From assembly GCF_049340185.1 (NCBI RefSeq), contig NZ_JBMPPC010000003.1, forward strand, positions 62,001 to 126,000: a DNA stretch of 64,000 nucleotides, in the 5' to 3' direction. The stretch comes from Undibacterium sp049340185. GTDB lineage: Bacteria > Pseudomonadota > Gammaproteobacteria > Burkholderiales > Burkholderiaceae_D. The position numbers and the translations under genes are program-made. Under the pieces are notes generated by a model. That model was not told the DNA's origin, searched no databases, and worked only from the letters and a program-made list of their open reading frames with translations. Of this stretch, positions 17,037-25,369 are shown piece by piece; positions within the stretch are counted from its first letter, which is position 1, and each line of letters begins with the position of its first letter.

Positions 17037-17899
17037 TGCAGGCGCTCCCTGAATAATTTGCTGACGACATCGGCGACGGCAACCAGCAGAACAAAGACCA
17101 TCAGCATTGTTGATACCTCCGCGCCGGACAGCATTTTCATGGACTCATCCATGCGTTGGCCCAGACCACCAGCGCCGACAAAGCCCATCACCACCGAGCC
17201 GCGTATTGCGCATTCCCAGCGATAGATCGTATAGGACATCAGCTCTGCTGCCGCATTCGGCAAGGCACCATAGAAGAACGCAGAGAGTCTGCCAGCACCA
17301 TTTTGCAATAGCGTATTGCTCGTATGCGCGTCGCTGGCCTCCAGGATTTCTGCATACACTTTACCCAACATACCGCAATAGGTCAGTGTAATTGCCAGCA
17401 CACCTGCCGTGGCGCCAAGGCCGACTATCCTGACGAGTAACAATGCCCAGACCAGTTCCGGCACGCTACGCAGCAATACAAGTAGCCAGCGTACGATTTG
17501 TCGTATCAGTACCGCCAGCAGACCCATGCGTCCTGTGCCGATACGTGAAATCGACAGGTGTTCTGTGACGATCAGTGTCATTGGAACCGCGAGAACAAAT
17601 GCCAGTGTCATTCCCGCAGTTGCCATGGCGACAGTTTGCCAGCTTGCTTCAAGAACCATCCAAAGAAATTCAGCACTATGAGCAGGTGGAAAAAATCCTG
17701 CCAAAAAACGCCCGGTGGCATCCAGACTTTGCGTATCCGCCAGCAACCATGGTTTAAATTCAGTGGCGACCAGGATGGGCCAGAGCAGGACCAAAGCAAG
17801 TAAAGAGAATGTTAAACGCTGACGCCAGGCAGGATCATGCCCGGGCATACTATCAGACTGATTTTGTAGACCGGGTTGCGATCGCCTCATACGTTTCAT
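17033..17899 (-). CDS. phnE: PhnE-type ABC transporter permease (first)
   Basis: A 288-residue permease, paralogous to the next gene, with the segments AELMSYTIYRWECAIRGSVVMGFVGAGGLGQRMDESMKML. The frame is open further upstream to 18022, overlapping phnC. I placed the start at the ATG at 17899, 4 nt after the phnC stop, but the ATG at 17923 (overlapping phnC) and one at 17890 are also possible. None has a good Shine-Dalgarno sequence. Tight packing with phnC and the second permease shows one operon. Confidence 0.85.
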   Translation of the reverse strand: MKRMRRSQPGLQNQSDSMPGHDPAWRQRLTFSLLALVLLWPILVATEFKPWLLADTQSLDATGRFLAGFFPPAHSAEFLWMVLEASWQTVAMATAGMTLAFVLAVPMTLIVTEHLSISRIGTGRMGLLAVLIRQIVRWLLVLLRSVPELVWALLLVRIVGLGATAGVLAITLTYCGMLGKVYAEILEASDAHTSNTLLQNGAGRLSAFFYGALPNAAAELMSYTIYRWECAIRGSVVMGFVGAGGLGQRMDESMKMLSGAEVSTMLMVFVLLVAVADVVSKLFRERLQ

Positions 17900-17903
17900 G
17901 CGC

Positions 17904-18755
17904 TTAGATGCAACGAGGATCATGAATAATGGCAGCGACGGCTGCTGTATTGGCGATAAAGGCATCTGTTGAGAGGGAGCTTGCAACCGTGTCGGTATGG
18001 GCATCACTCCTGATATTGGCATAAAGCGCAGCGATCATGTCATCAGTGACATGATCGCTGTCAAATACGATTTTTCCATCTCGCAAGCCAATAATACGTT
18101 TGAAATGTTTGCGTGCCAGATCGACCTGATGCAGGCTACAAATCAGGGCCGCATTACGCTCGCTCGCTTCCTGTTGCAGAGTGTGCAGCGTGTGAATTGC
18201 CAGAGTGGGATCGAGTGCAGATAATGGCTCATCAACCAGCAGCAGATTCGCATCAGACAATAGCAAGCGCGCCAGGCCGCAGCGCTGACGCTCACCACCT
18301 GACAGCCGGTCAACACGCTCGTACAGCTTGTGTTGCAGGTGGAAACGGGCAAGTGCATCGAATGCGATTTCCGGTTCCATCGGCTTGATTAAATTTCGCA
18401 AGGCATGCCATAAAGACCAAGATGGCAAACGTCCTGCCAGCACGGTTGTAACAACGCGTTGACGTGGTGGCAGTGGTGGTGTTTGTGGCGCGAGAAACAG
18501 ACGACGACGCAACGCATGCCTTGCGTGCTCAGACAGAGACCAGGGCTGCTGATCGAATAACCGATAGCTGCCCTGCGACGGTTTGTACGCACATGCCAGC
18601 GTATGTAGCAATGTCGTCTTGCCCGCGCCTGAAGGGCCGATCAGCGCAATTTGCTCACCAGCATGAACGCTAAGAGTCAGATCGCTTAATGCAGCCTCAT
18701 GTCCTGCGGCGGACGCGGGATGAGATACGGATACATTTTGTAGTTGCAACAGCAT
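17904..18755 (-). CDS. phnC: PhnC-type ABC transporter ATP-binding protein
   Basis: A 283-residue ATPase with Walker A GPSGAGKTTLL, the signature LSGGERQRCGLARLL, Walker B LLLVDEPLSALD and the switch His in CSLHQVDLA. The sequence is of the phosphonate/phosphate-ester importer type. It starts 16 nt after phnD, with AAGGCGAC before the ATG. The C-terminal ~50 residues are an extension beyond the ATPase core. It energises the two PhnE-like permeases. Confidence 0.9.
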   Translation of the reverse strand: MLLQLQNVSVSHPASAAGHEAALSDLTLSVHAGEQIALIGPSGAGKTTLLHTLACAYKPSQGSYRLFDQQPWSLSEHARHALRRRLFLAPQTPPLPPRQRVVTTVLAGRLPSWSLWHALRNLIKPMEPEIAFDALARFHLQHKLYERVDRLSGGERQRCGLARLLLSDANLLLVDEPLSALDPTLAIHTLHTLQQEASERNAALICSLHQVDLARKHFKRIIGLRDGKIVFDSDHVTDDMIAALYANIRSDAHTDTVASSLSTDAFIANTAAVAAIIHDPRCI

Positions 18756-18771
18756 GTGGATGAAAGTCGCC

Positions 18772-19638
18772 TTATTTCAACAAGCCTGCATTGTGTGCAG
18801 CAGCCTCAATCGCTTTGTAGTTATCTGCCTTGGTGGTAATGAAGCGACTAGTACGTTGCAGATCCAGGATCTCTTTGTCTTCAGGCTTGCTGGCATCCAG
18901 TGACAGGAAGGCATCAGTAATTTTTTTCCGTAATTCCGCAGGCATATCAGCGCGTACTGTCCAGTTGTAATCAAAGTAGCCAGGCGTGGTATAGAACACG
19001 CGGACTTGCTTCGTGTCGACTTTGTTTTGCGCGACCAGTTTTTCCCAGACAGAGATATTCAACGCACCGGCATCGACTTTGCCCCCCGCTACCGCAGCCA
19101 CGGTAGCGTCATGCGCGCCTGAGAAGGCGATGCGTTTTAAATCGGTATCAGGATTGATTTTTGCTGAGAGCAAATAGGAGCGCGGCATCAGATGACCGGA
19201 GGTTGATGATTCAGAACCGAAGGTAAATGTCTTACCTTTTAAATCATCCAATTTATTGATGTCCGTTTTCGTCGTGATGAATACCGATTTAAATTTTTCG
19301 TCTTCTTCCCGCTGCACCAGAGGGATTACCTGATCTTTGCTACGCACCTTAGCCTGAATAAAAGTAAAACCGCCGAACCACACCATATCGAGTTTGTTGT
19401 TGATTAATCCTTCAACCGATGCCGCGTAATCTGTGACCGGCGTGAATTCGACCTTCATTCCTAATTTTTTTTCCAGATAAACACCTAAAGGTTTGAATTT
19501 ACGCTGCAATTCTGTCGGTGCCTCATCGGGAATCGCCGAGACGCGCAACACCTGTTGAGCAAGACTGAGGCTGGAGAGTGACAGTAATCCGGCAGTAGCT
19601 AAAGTATGAAATAAACGGCGGGCAGGGGAGAAGCGCAT
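18772..19638 (-). CDS. PhnD-family substrate-binding protein (putative selenate/phosphonate type)
   Basis: The start at 19638 (MRFSPARRLFHTL) follows AGGAAC and gives a 288-residue protein with a clear signal peptide ending at SLAQQ; the frame is open 50 codons further up, but that part is not protein-like. The mature protein is a type II periplasmic binding protein of the PhnD superfamily. Its sequence (IPDEAPTELQRKF, FTPVTDYAASVEGL, MVWFGGFTFIQAKVRS, FGSESSTSGHLMPR, FSGAHDATVA) is what I know from proteins annotated as 'putative selenate ABC transporter' binding proteins. The first gene of a four-gene operon with the ATPase and two permeases. No C-P lyase gene lies nearby. The substrate is uncertain. 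Confidence 0.82.
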   Translation of the reverse strand: MRFSPARRLFHTLATAGLLSLSSLSLAQQVLRVSAIPDEAPTELQRKFKPLGVYLEKKLGMKVEFTPVTDYAASVEGLINNKLDMVWFGGFTFIQAKVRSKDQVIPLVQREEDEKFKSVFITTKTDINKLDDLKGKTFTFGSESSTSGHLMPRSYLLSAKINPDTDLKRIAFSGAHDATVAAVAGGKVDAGALNISVWEKLVAQNKVDTKQVRVFYTTPGYFDYNWTVRADMPAELRKKITDAFLSLDASKPEDKEILDLQRTSRFITTKADNYKAIEAAAHNAGLLK

Positions 19639-19838
19639 GGTGATGTTCCTGATAGGGGAAGAGAACGCGTATTTTGACTGGAAAGACAGTGAATGCAAAG
19701 ACAAATACTTCTGGGTCATTCTGAACGAGCTGGGTGAAAGTAGACGGGAATAAAGGAATCTTAAAAAAGTTAAACAAAAGTCATGCAAATTGACTATTAT
19801 GTTTGAATCAGATAACTATTTAAAACAGGAGAGCTTTC

Positions 19839-21296
19839 ATGCCTGCAAACCTCGTTAACACTGCCCAACGTCAGGTACTCATTATTCACGGCTGGAGCGA
19901 TACGTCCAAGTCTTTTCATACTCTTGCAGAATTCCTCGAAAAAAATAACTATCAGGCCAAACAGCTCTGGCTCGGGGACTATATTTCTATGGATGACGAT
20001 GTGCGTGTCGCAGACGTTGGTAAGCGTATGGCCGAAGTGATTGACGAGTTGATGCGAACCGGTGAGCTGGCAGCGAGTTTTGATGTGATTGTGCATAGTA
20101 CCGGCGGGCTGGTCGCCCGCGAGTGGCTGACGACTCATTACAAAGGGCGCGCTGAACAGTGTCCGATGAAACGCCTGGTCATGCTAGCACCGGCGAATTA
20201 CGGTTCTAAGCTTGCGGCAACTGGCAAGAGTTTTTTAGGGCGGGTAGTGAAGGGATATAACAACTGGTTTCAGACTGGTAAGTCGATGTTAAATGATCTT
20301 GAACTGGCCTCACCCTACCAGTGGGAGCTGGCGCAACGCGATATTCTGGTTGGTCCGGAGGCACTGGATGCGGCTAATCCCGTGCAATTTTATGGGGACG
20401 ATAAGGTCTGGCCATTTGTGATTGTCGGTACCCACCCTTATGCGAGCCTGTTGCGCCAGATTGTGAACGAGAACGGTGCCGATGGCACCGTCAGAGCATG
20501 TGCCGCGAACTTGAATGCGCAAGGTGTGACGATTGATTTTCGTGAGCAGGATTCAACAAGGGCGATCACTAACTGGGTAAGCCGCTTACAGAGCGATATT
20601 CCATTAGCTGTTCTGCCGACGCGTACACATGGCTCGATTATCGATCCTGATCGCGCAGAGACATCGAATCATGAGGATATTGCGGAGACGCCGGAACAAC
20701 TGGCGCAATTGGGACAAGTGATCTTGCAGGCATTGGGATGTGACAGTTTTCCGGCCTACCAGTTATTACAAACGCAATGGCACGATCTTAGTGAGGCAAC
20801 TGCGGCGCTGAGTAAAACTACGACGGAGGAACCGGAGTTTTTTCATCAATACCTGCAAGTAAACTGCAATGTCGTCGATGATCAGGGTAAGCCAGTAACG
20901 GATTATTTTCTGGAATTTTTTGCCGATACTAAACGCAATAACACAGATGCTAATGTCTACCTGCATGCCAATGTCATTGAGGATGTAAAAACTAATTCGC
21001 AAAATCCGGCATTAAGGAATTTGTATTTTGACCGTACAGACCTGATGGAAGGCTACTACCCCTTGCTGCCAAAAGGAACTGAGCAGGTATTGTATATGTC
21101 GATCTCGGCAGCATCGCCGGGTAACAATATCAATTATTTTGAGCGGGAGAAAGTGGGGTCTGCGATGCAGATTCCGCTGCATTTCTTAAGCGAGAATCAG
21201 CAGCGATGGCTGAAGCGGAATTCAACACATTTCTTGCAAATTATTATTCCGCGTATTCCCAATACTAATGTCTTCAAGCTGACTAAACTTGCTTAG
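19839..21296 (+). CDS. Lipase-like alpha/beta-hydrolase with C-terminal extension
   Basis: A protein of 485 residues with no signal peptide. The N-terminal ~280 residues form an alpha/beta-hydrolase: oxyanion-hole motif LIIHGWSDT (residues 14-22) and nucleophile elbow DVIVHSTGGLVARE with Ser87. The elbow has Val where most lipases have Gly (V-x-S-x-G). A likely catalytic His lies in RTHGSII. The C-terminal ~150 residues (from about PEFFHQYLQVNCNVVDDQGKPV) form a separate beta-rich domain that I do not recognise. AGGAGAG precedes the ATG. A secreted effector or intracellular lipase are both possible. Confidence 0.7.
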   Translation: MPANLVNTAQRQVLIIHGWSDTSKSFHTLAEFLEKNNYQAKQLWLGDYISMDDDVRVADVGKRMAEVIDELMRTGELAASFDVIVHSTGGLVAREWLTTHYKGRAEQCPMKRLVMLAPANYGSKLAATGKSFLGRVVKGYNNWFQTGKSMLNDLELASPYQWELAQRDILVGPEALDAANPVQFYGDDKVWPFVIVGTHPYASLLRQIVNENGADGTVRACAANLNAQGVTIDFREQDSTRAITNWVSRLQSDIPLAVLPTRTHGSIIDPDRAETSNHEDIAETPEQLAQLGQVILQALGCDSFPAYQLLQTQWHDLSEATAALSKTTTEEPEFFHQYLQVNCNVVDDQGKPVTDYFLEFFADTKRNNTDANVYLHANVIEDVKTNSQNPALRNLYFDRTDLMEGYYPLLPKGTEQVLYMSISAASPGNNINYFEREKVGSAMQIPLHFLSENQQRWLKRNSTHFLQIIIPRIPNTNVFKLTKLA

Positions 21297-21350
21297 ATCA
21301 CTCATGAGCATGATTCGGTCATGATTTGATCATACTGGGGGTGGCTGGCC

Positions 21351-22349
21351 TCAGGCTTTGTTTAATGTTGCCAGATCAGCGATGGACTTTGCGTTCAGGT
21401 AACAGCAGCCGTTACGGCCATTTTGCTTTGCTTTGTACAGCGCTGTATCTGCAGCTTCTAACAAATGATGGATAGCGATATCTTCTTCTAACAGATAGGT
21501 ACTGACTCCTATGCTGACACTGATTTGCTCGCTGATTCGGGATTTAAGATGAGGTATTGCGGTTTCCCAGACTGCTGCGCGTAATTTTTCGGCGAACTGC
21601 ATAGCGAGATCTTCCGGCATATTTGGCAGCATCAGAATGAACTCTTCACCGCCATAACGGGCAACGATGTCAGTTGCTCTGACTAATTGCGCTTTCAGAG
21701 TCTGCGCTACTTTAACTAGGGTTTTATCGCCAGCAACATGACCGTAATAATCGTTGTATTGCTTGAAAAAATCGATGTCTACCATAAAGACCGAGAGCGG
21801 GAGTTTTTGCCGCTTTGAGTGGCCCATCGCCATCTTGAAATGTTCATCAAAAAATCGGCGATTATAAATGCCGGTCAGACTGTCGGTAGTCGCTTCTTTT
21901 TTCAGAATTTCTGAATGAGACCGCAACATTTTTTCACGTTTGATTGACGCGCTTGAATCCATGATCTGAATCAGACAATGCGTTTCATCGGGACTGGCAG
22001 AGATTGGTGTGATCGTGATCGACTGATGCATCCGGCCCCGATCCTCGCTCAATTCACTGGGGTCGAAGAGTGGTAAAGGTGAACGATGTAAGGCATTGGA
22101 GAGGACTGCAGGTAAGCCGTAATTGATCGTATTGCGTAGCGAGGTCATAAACGCCGTGGTGGGCTTGTCGCTAAATACATCTGAGATTTTTTTCTGTAAT
22201 GCAGTCCCGGTATCGATCATGCTGTGTTTGACCATCCAGTCATTCCACATCAAGATGTGTTCATTTGCATCAATCAGTATGAGCCCCATATTGATGGCGT
22301 TAAAGATTTGGCCAGCCTTCTCGCTGGTCAATTTCTCTGGATGCTTCAT
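21351..22349 (-). CDS. PAS-GGDEF diguanylate cyclase
   Basis: The 332-residue protein has an N-terminal PAS-like domain (residues ~10-130, IFNAINMGLILIDANEHILMWNDW) and a GGDEF domain (residues ~160-320). The active-site motif is RYGGEEFILMLP, and an RxxD inhibitory site (RATD) sits 5 residues before it, so the enzyme should make cyclic di-GMP with product inhibition. No membrane segment is visible. Its ATG overlaps the stop of the CheC-like gene by 1 nt (TAATG), so it is translationally coupled. It is the last gene of a receiver-CheC-GGDEF operon. Confidence 0.93.
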   Translation of the reverse strand: MKHPEKLTSEKAGQIFNAINMGLILIDANEHILMWNDWMVKHSMIDTGTALQKKISDVFSDKPTTAFMTSLRNTINYGLPAVLSNALHRSPLPLFDPSELSEDRGRMHQSITITPISASPDETHCLIQIMDSSASIKREKMLRSHSEILKKEATTDSLTGIYNRRFFDEHFKMAMGHSKRQKLPLSVFMVDIDFFKQYNDYYGHVAGDKTLVKVAQTLKAQLVRATDIVARYGGEEFILMLPNMPEDLAMQFAEKLRAAVWETAIPHLKSRISEQISVSIGVSTYLLEEDIAIHHLLEAADTALYKAKQNGRNGCCYLNAKSIADLATLNKA

Positions 22350-22960
22350 TAAATATTGCCTAAAAAACGATCAATTTGTTGTACAAGATTTTTCAACGAC
22401 GCAGAGCTCAGTAAAAAGATCAGATGACCTTCAGAGTGACGTTTTTCTATTGCCAGGTCGATATGTAACACTAAGATATATGGATGGTCAGACGTCTGTC
22501 CTATGCGTTTAAATAATTCGTCTGCTGATGCGACGGTGTAATTTGGCAATGAACTATTAAATGAAATATCCAGCATATCTGCCACGGCAGACAGGCAGGC
22601 ATTCAAAATAATATTGCCTAATTCGCACATGGCTTCCTGCTCGAATTCGGCCAGCTCTTCAATACTCATTTGCGAACTCATCATGTCTCTTACAATTTCA
22701 AGCGCATGATCTTCGGTAAATAATAGTAAGGCTTCGGCATCGAAAGGGCCGGTGAACTGTTGCATGACTGCGCCAAACCGGTCACCTTCAAATGATAAAA
22801 CCGAGGCGCTGATTTCGGAGGTTTTTCTGACTTCGACTTTAGGAACCGACAACTTCACTTCATCGCCAACGATTTCACTCAGGCTGGCCGCCGCTCGTCC
22901 AGCGCCGATATTAAAAACTTCGCTGAGAGCGTCGAGATGTAATTCGGTAAGAGAGTTCAC
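22349..22960 (-). CDS. CheC-family chemotaxis phosphatase-like protein
   Basis: A 203-residue protein with a GTG start after TTAGGAAAC. It has the two internal CheC repeats. The first helix motif is LDALSEVFNIGAGRAAASLSE and the second is EQEAMCELGNIILNACLSAVADML; both keep the acidic/Ser-x3-Asn pattern of CheC active sites. CheC proteins remove phosphate from CheY-like receivers. The receiver gene directly upstream is the obvious substrate. The pair followed by a diguanylate cyclase suggests a small adaptive switch. Confidence 0.87.
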   Translation of the reverse strand: MNSLTELHLDALSEVFNIGAGRAAASLSEIVGDEVKLSVPKVEVRKTSEISASVLSFEGDRFGAVMQQFTGPFDAEALLLFTEDHALEIVRDMMSSQMSIEELAEFEQEAMCELGNIILNACLSAVADMLDISFNSSLPNYTVASADELFKRIGQTSDHPYILVLHIDLAIEKRHSEGHLIFLLSSASLKNLVQQIDRFLGNI

Positions 22961-23341
22961 TTAGTTTCCTAAGAAATGCGCCAGCGCCAGGGCGATCGAT
23001 TTTTCGGTAACCGGTTTCGCAACAAAAGTGGCTCCGAGTTTATTCGAACGATTTTGAAAAGTTTCTTGAATATTGGCTGAAAAAATCACGATGCGTATGT
23101 CCGGGTGTTTGCCCAATATGATTTCAGCAGCGTCGGTTCCCAGCATGCCTGGCATGTTGATATCCATTGTGCAAAAATCGGGACTTTCTTTATCCGCAAG
23201 ACCGATTGCCTCGTCGCCATTCGACGCCTCGAGAATCTCCCAGTCATCGTGTTTGCTTTTGATGTGAGCGCGTATAACCATGCGAGAGACTTTGCTGTCA
23301 TCGACGATCAGGAGTTTTTTTTGTATTTGATCTTGGCTCAT
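22961..23341 (-). CDS. Single-domain CheY-like response regulator
   Basis: A stand-alone receiver of 126 residues. It has the acidic pair in LLIVDDSKVSRM, the phospho-acceptor Asp in CTMDINMPGMLG, the Ser/Thr switch position in VIFSAN and the Lys in FVAKPVT. There is no output domain. It is the first gene of the operon with the CheC-like phosphatase (start abutting its stop) and the PAS-GGDEF protein. The cognate kinase is not encoded here. Confidence 0.93.
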   Translation of the reverse strand: MSQDQIQKKLLIVDDSKVSRMVIRAHIKSKHDDWEILEASNGDEAIGLADKESPDFCTMDINMPGMLGTDAAEIILGKHPDIRIVIFSANIQETFQNRSNKLGATFVAKPVTEKSIALALAHFLGN

Positions 23342-23395
23342 TGCGATTTCATCTTGGTTGTTTTTATGTTGATTGATTTTAACTGAAAGGAATTT

Positions 23396-25042
23396 CTAAA
23401 ACACCTTGTTTACATTCTTTAACTTCCGCCACAACGTGGTTCGGCTAATACCTAAATGCCGGGCGACATCATCGCGATTGTGTTTAAATTGCTCCATAAC
23501 TTGCCATAAGGAAATATCAGCTGCATCAGCTTTTAGATTCCGTTCACCGATATCTGGATTCTTTTTTCCTGGCAAATTCGTATTTTCTTGTTTGCTTGTT
23601 AAGATTTCTGGTGCAATTTTTATTAGTAGGCTGGTGGTCAGTGCCTGCAGTGGTTCAGCCGCCAGGAATAAGGCTAAGCGTTCCATCATATTGCGCAATT
23701 CTCTGACGTTGCCGGGCCAGTGATATTGCGCCAGCAGTGTGCCGCAGGCGAGAACCTCGGCATGCAGATTGGCATGGGGACGGCTTCCCAAAGATGCCAG
23801 CGCATGCTTGATGCACCATTCTGCTAATGGCATCAAGTCCTCTTTGCGCTCACGTAACGGCGGTAGCTGTAAGCGTAGTACAGCCAGCCGATAAAACAAG
23901 TCTGACCTGAAGCGATTCTCGCCGATACGTGCATCGAGGTCGCAGTGCGTCGCACTGATAATCCTGACATCAACAGGAATAGGGCGGACTCCACCAACCC
24001 TTACGACTTCTCTTTCTTCCAGGACGCGTAGTAGCCGGGTTTGCAGGCTTAAAGGCATTTCGCCGATTTCATCCAGAAATAAGGTGCCACGATGCGCTGC
24101 CTCGAATAAGCCGGCATGACCGCCACGCCGGGATCCGGTGAACGCGCCGTCCTCATAACCAAATAACTCCGATTCCAGCAACGATTCGGCAATCGCACCG
24201 CAGTTAACGGCGACAAAAGGGTGACGTGCGCGTGGACTTTCTTTATGCATGGCTTGTGCCGCCAGTTCCTTGCCGGTACCGGTTTCACCTTGTATCAGCA
24301 CCGTCGCCGGGGAACGGGCGAACAGCATGATTGATTGCCGCATGCTTTGCATGGCAGGGGACTCACCCCGTAAATCAGCCAGACCATGCCGCGCCCGTAG
24401 CGATTCAGCGGCGGGATGATGGCGCCCGCGTGCGGACTCCAGGCGTGTTAAGCGGGCGATTTCCATCGCATCTTCAAATGATTGACGTATCGATTCTGCG
24501 GAATACATGAAAATACCCGTCAACCCGGCTTCCTCTGCCAGATCGGTAATCAAGCCTGCACCAACGATGGCTTTAATACCCTTAGCCTTGAGTTCACTGA
24601 TTTGCGCGCGGGCATCTTCTTCCGTGACATAAGTCCGTTGCTCGAGCTTGAAGCCAAAGGTATTTTTAAAGTCGACCAGTTCCGGCATTGTCTCCTGATA
24701 CGTGATCAGGCCAATGTCTGGCGAGACCCGGCGCGCTCTGGCGAGTGCCTGCATGACATCGAAGCCGCTGGCCTTCGCGATCACGACAGGGACGGGCAAA
24801 CGGTTTTTGAGATACGCGCCATTGGATCCCGCAGCAATCACCGCATCGCAGCGTTCGGTTTGCAGGCGTTCGCGCAGATGTTGTGCAGCTTCTTCAAAGC
24901 CCATGTGAATGGGTTCAATCGTCGCACTGGCGTCATATTCGACCATGATGTCGCGAAATAAGTCGAATAATCGCGAGATGGATACCGTCCAGATGACGGG
25001 TTTGTCATTGGCGTCGCGAGGGATCGGTGCTTGAGGTCGCAT
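23396..25042 (-). CDS. prpR: Propionate catabolism regulator PrpR (sigma-54 activator)
   Basis: I chose the ATG at 25042 (MRPQAPIPRDAND), giving 548 residues; the frame is open 26 codons further up. The N-terminal ~190 residues are the PrpR_N sensor domain, which responds to 2-methylcitrate in enterobacteria. The AAA+ domain follows, with Walker A GETGTGKE, the sigma-54 loop GAFTGS (Ser in place of the usual final Ala) and Walker B GTLFLDEIGEM. The C-terminus is a Fis-type helix-turn-helix (NRDDVARHLGISRTTLWRKL). It is divergent from prpB, whose promoter is a consensus sigma-54 site. Confidence 0.95.
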   Translation of the reverse strand: MRPQAPIPRDANDKPVIWTVSISRLFDLFRDIMVEYDASATIEPIHMGFEEAAQHLRERLQTERCDAVIAAGSNGAYLKNRLPVPVVIAKASGFDVMQALARARRVSPDIGLITYQETMPELVDFKNTFGFKLEQRTYVTEEDARAQISELKAKGIKAIVGAGLITDLAEEAGLTGIFMYSAESIRQSFEDAMEIARLTRLESARGRHHPAAESLRARHGLADLRGESPAMQSMRQSIMLFARSPATVLIQGETGTGKELAAQAMHKESPRARHPFVAVNCGAIAESLLESELFGYEDGAFTGSRRGGHAGLFEAAHRGTLFLDEIGEMPLSLQTRLLRVLEEREVVRVGGVRPIPVDVRIISATHCDLDARIGENRFRSDLFYRLAVLRLQLPPLRERKEDLMPLAEWCIKHALASLGSRPHANLHAEVLACGTLLAQYHWPGNVRELRNMMERLALFLAAEPLQALTTSLLIKIAPEILTSKQENTNLPGKKNPDIGERNLKADAADISLWQVMEQFKHNRDDVARHLGISRTTLWRKLKNVNKVF

Positions 25043-25163
25043 GATTGGTCTGAGGTGAAGTGTTTTTTGGGAGGTGAGGCTAAAGATGCTTGCGATGGTT
25101 AAAGCGAACTTCTCTGGCAAAGTGAGGTTGAGAATGTTTCAAATTTCTATGTTGATCGTTTCA

Positions 25164-25206
25164 TTGTTTCAAAAAATGTTTCGAACTAAACGTCATTATG
25201 AAACAA
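25164..25206. promoter_or_regulatory. Candidate PrpR enhancer sites
   Basis: TTGTTTCA (25164-25171) and its exact inverted copy TGAAACAA (25199-25206) are 27 bp apart. Further GTTTC motifs lie at 25138-25146, 25158-25162 and 25178-25182. They are about 110-150 bp upstream of the sigma-54 promoter, a usual distance for an activator of this class. PrpR binding is inferred. Confidence 0.6.
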
Positions 25207-25312
25207 AAGTCAGTCAATAGCGAACTGTTTTCCCTCAGTATCATCCAGATGACGTGCTTAAGTCCTTGATCCACCTCATATTTTTACAGCAGTGATGATG
25301 TCTTTGTAAAAC

Positions 25313-25328
25313 TGGCACGCTGATTGCA
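25313..25328 (+). promoter_or_regulatory. Sigma-54 promoter of the prp operon
   Basis: TGGCAC-N5-TTGCA (25313-25318 and 25324-25328) is a perfect match to the -24/-12 consensus with correct spacing. It is 42 nt before the prpB start codon. A PrpR-type sigma-54 activator is encoded divergently next to it. Confidence 0.93.
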
Positions 25329-25369
25329 ACAGGCTTACGCAGCAAAACCCTATTTTGAAAGGTAAGAAT

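Noticed and set aside
19639..19788. 50-residue N-terminal extension of the PhnD-like protein
   Set aside because: The ATG at 19638 has a Shine-Dalgarno sequence and starts a typical signal peptide; the extension would bury that signal and is low-complexity.
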